Assembly: GCA_030837825.1 (NCBI GenBank)
Contig: JAUQYB010000110.1
Coordinates: 1 to 64,000 of the forward strand
Length of the DNA stretch: 64,000 nucleotides
Direction of reading: 5' to 3'
Source: Albidovulum sp.
Lineage (GTDB): Bacteria > Pseudomonadota > Alphaproteobacteria > Rhodobacterales > Rhodobacteraceae
Shown: one piece after another, positions 62,517 through 64,000 of the stretch
Position numbering within the stretch: position 1 is the stretch's first letter
Layout of the letters: each line of letters starts with the position of its first letter
The notes under the pieces: model-generated
Database searches by the model: none
Told to the model about the DNA's origin: nothing
The model's input: the letters and a program-made list of their open reading frames with translations, nothing else
Translations under genes and position numbers: made by a program

Positions 62517-63173
62517 ATGACCAATGCCGTGATCCAGCTTCTCGTCCTCGCCGCGATCGCGATCTTCCTGATCCTGCGTCTGAGGAATGTCCTTGGCAGC
62601 CGCGAGGGTTTCGAGAAGCCGGTCGCGCCGACGCGCCTTCCCGAAGAACGCAAGGGGCGGTTCGAGGTCATCGAGGGTGGTCCCGACCGCGATATCACCG
62701 ACCATGTGCCCGAGGGCAGCGATGCCGCCCGGGCTCTTGCCGCGATGAAGCAGGCTGAACCCTCGTTTTCGGTGTCCGATTTCCTCACCGGGGCGCGGGG
62801 CGCCTACGAGATGATCCTGATGGCCTTCGAGAAGGGTGATCTGTCCAGGGTCCGGCCCTTCCTTTCCGCGGATGTCCATGACGCCTTTTCCGAGGTCGTG
62901 GCCGCGCGTGCGGCACGCGGGCTGACGGTTGCGGCAGAATTCCTCGGCATCCGCGAGGTTTCGCTGCAGGACGCCGAGTTTGACCACGCCACCAGCGAGG
63001 GCGAGGTCACCGTCCGCTTCGCGAGCGAACTGACCTCGGTCGCCCGCAACGCCGCGGGCGAGGTTGTCGAGGGCGATCCGAAGGAGGTCCGGCGCCAGCG
63101 CGACGTGTGGACCTTCGCGCGCAAGATGGGGTCGAACGACCCGAACTGGCAGCTCGTCGCGACCGGCGGGTGA
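62517..63173 (+). CDS. Tim44/TimA-domain inner membrane-associated protein
   Basis: This 218-residue protein has one N-terminal membrane segment (VIQLLVLAAIAIFLILRLRNVLG), a variable linker with a VPEGSDAA motif, and the Tim44-like lipid-binding domain (FSVSDFLTGARGAYEMILMAFEKGDLSRVRPFLSADVHDAF, then VWTFARKMGSNDPNWQLVAT). Bacterial TimA proteins are relatives of mitochondrial Tim44, and their role is not settled. It precedes mltA by 3 bases. Confidence 0.92.
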   Translation: MTNAVIQLLVLAAIAIFLILRLRNVLGSREGFEKPVAPTRLPEERKGRFEVIEGGPDRDITDHVPEGSDAARALAAMKQAEPSFSVSDFLTGARGAYEMILMAFEKGDLSRVRPFLSADVHDAFSEVVAARAARGLTVAAEFLGIREVSLQDAEFDHATSEGEVTVRFASELTSVARNAAGEVVEGDPKEVRRQRDVWTFARKMGSNDPNWQLVATGG

Positions 63174-63176
63174 GCC

Positions 63177-64000
63177 GTGGCGGCGCGGCGGCTTGCGTTC
63201 CGCGCGCTTTCCGGCTGGGCTGCGGACGACCATGCGGCGGCATTTTCCGTCTATGAGGCGTCGGTCGAAGCGCTTCCGCCGGAATGGCCGCGCCCCGATG
63301 GCACCGCGGCACGCACCTTTTTCGAAAGCCGTTTCACGCCTGTCCGGATCGGCAGCGGGCCCGCGCTCGTGACCGGCTACTACGAGCCCGAGATCCCAGG
63401 TGCGCTCGAGCGCGGCGATGTCTTCCGCCATCCGCTTCACGCAGCACCCGAGGAGATGCCGGCCGGAGGCTGGTTCAGCCGCGCCGAGATTCTGGCGGGC
63501 GATCTCCTGTCGGGGCGCGAACTCGTCTGGCTCGAGAGCCCGGTCGAGGCATTTCTGGCGCAGGTCCAGGGTTCCGTCCGCGTCCGCCTGCGTGACGGCA
63601 CCATCCGCCGGTTCGGCTTCGCCGGAAAGAACGGCCATCCCTACCGTTCGATCGGCGCGGAACTGATCCGCCGGGGCGAGGTGCCTGAGACGACAATGTC
63701 GGCGGGGGCGATCCGCGACTGGTGCGCGCGCCGCCCAGAGGCCGTCACGGATCTTCTGAACCACAACCCCTCCTATGTGTTTTTTCGCCCGATCGACCTG
63801 GCGGCGGACAGGGGGCCGCTCGGCGCGATGGGGTTTCCACTCACGCCCGGGCGGAGTGTCGCCGTCGATCCGGCGCATGTGCCCCTCGGGGCGCCGGTCT
63901 GGCTGGAGGCTGGCGCGGTGCGCGTGCTGGCCATTGCCCAGGACACCGGGAGCGCGATCACCGGTCCGGGGCGCGCCGACCTTTTCTGCGGCTCGGGGCG
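63177..64000 (+). CDS. mltA: Membrane-bound lytic murein transglycosylase A (partial, 3' end missing)
   Basis: MltA cleaves peptidoglycan with formation of 1,6-anhydro ends. About 274 codons are present before the edge and the frame stays open. They include VTGYYEPEIPG, FGFAGKNGHPYRSIGAELIRRGEVP, HNPSYVFFRP, GAMGFPLTPGRSVAVDPAHVPLGAPVWL and the 3D-domain end AQDTGSAITGPGRADLFCGSG with the catalytic Asp. The start is GTG at 63177, just after the Tim44 stop; no signal peptide is seen at this start, so an N-terminal uncertainty remains. Confidence 0.92.
   Translation, partial: MAARRLAFRALSGWAADDHAAAFSVYEASVEALPPEWPRPDGTAARTFFESRFTPVRIGSGPALVTGYYEPEIPGALERGDVFRHPLHAAPEEMPAGGWFSRAEILAGDLLSGRELVWLESPVEAFLAQVQGSVRVRLRDGTIRRFGFAGKNGHPYRSIGAELIRRGEVPETTMSAGAIRDWCARRPEAVTDLLNHNPSYVFFRPIDLAADRGPLGAMGFPLTPGRSVAVDPAHVPLGAPVWLEAGAVRVLAIAQDTGSAITGPGRADLFCGSG

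Overview
The window is a 64 kb, very GC-rich, gene-dense chromosomal segment. It almost certainly comes from an alphaproteobacterium of the family Rhodobacteraceae. The evidence is the gene order parB-parA-rsmG-mnmG-mnmE-rho-hemJ / maf-aroE-coaE-dnaQ, parS sites of sequence GTTTCACGTGAAAC, the hrcA-grpE / rph-rdgB-hemW block, the secB-fxsA-Tim44-mltA block, and the protein sequences themselves. No rRNA, tRNA, insertion sequence, prophage, CRISPR array or defence island was found. Most of the window is core chromosome, with one accessory-looking stretch for xylose use.

Region 1 (1-8.9 kb): the start of a probable rimP gene behind an attenuator-like leader, then tspO and pip (minus), ubiG (plus), a minus operon comF-grxC-nitrilase-marR, a methyltransferase-hemH pair, a 58-residue membrane peptide, and two L,D-transpeptidases flanking a CAP-domain lipoprotein. 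Region 2 (9.0-17.4 kb) is a long minus-strand run: hslO, a CoA-type Nudix hydrolase, cca, a LysE exporter, two tandem ABC exporters and an RNA uracil methyltransferase. Region 3 (17.4-27.8 kb): a Nudix gene, a receiver-PP2C phosphatase facing an Hpt protein, ilvA, argG, an SCP2-like protein, maeB and mutS. Region 4 (27.9-32.5 kb): grpE and hrcA diverging from rph-rdgB-hemW-DUF454.

Region 5 (32.5-43.0 kb) is the replication origin neighbourhood. parB, parA, rsmG, mnmG, mnmE, rho and hemJ run leftward, and maf, aroE, coaE and dnaQ run rightward, away from a 424-base AT-richer gap with several DnaA-box-like 9-mers, which I call oriC. Two parS sites lie within 6 kb of it; both are inside coding sequence or at a start codon, and one appears to contain the GTG start of mnmG.

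Region 6 (43.0-55.3 kb) holds a sugar transferase, the xylose operon (transcribed xylF-xylH-xylG-xylB-xylA) with its divergent ROK repressor, an FG-GAP/ASPIC secreted protein coupled to the repressor gene, a MauG-like di-haem peroxidase and a YihY membrane protein. The xylose ABC ATPase carries a Thr in place of the Walker A lysine. Region 7 (55.3-64 kb): tamB and tamA, idi, secB, fxsA, a Tim44-domain protein and mltA, which runs off the right edge.

No exotic new system is evident. The points most worth following are the origin/parS layout, the XylG Walker A substitution, the rimP leader, the hairpin at the Hpt start, the repressor-coupled FG-GAP/MauG pair, and CTAG stop sharing at three convergent gene pairs.
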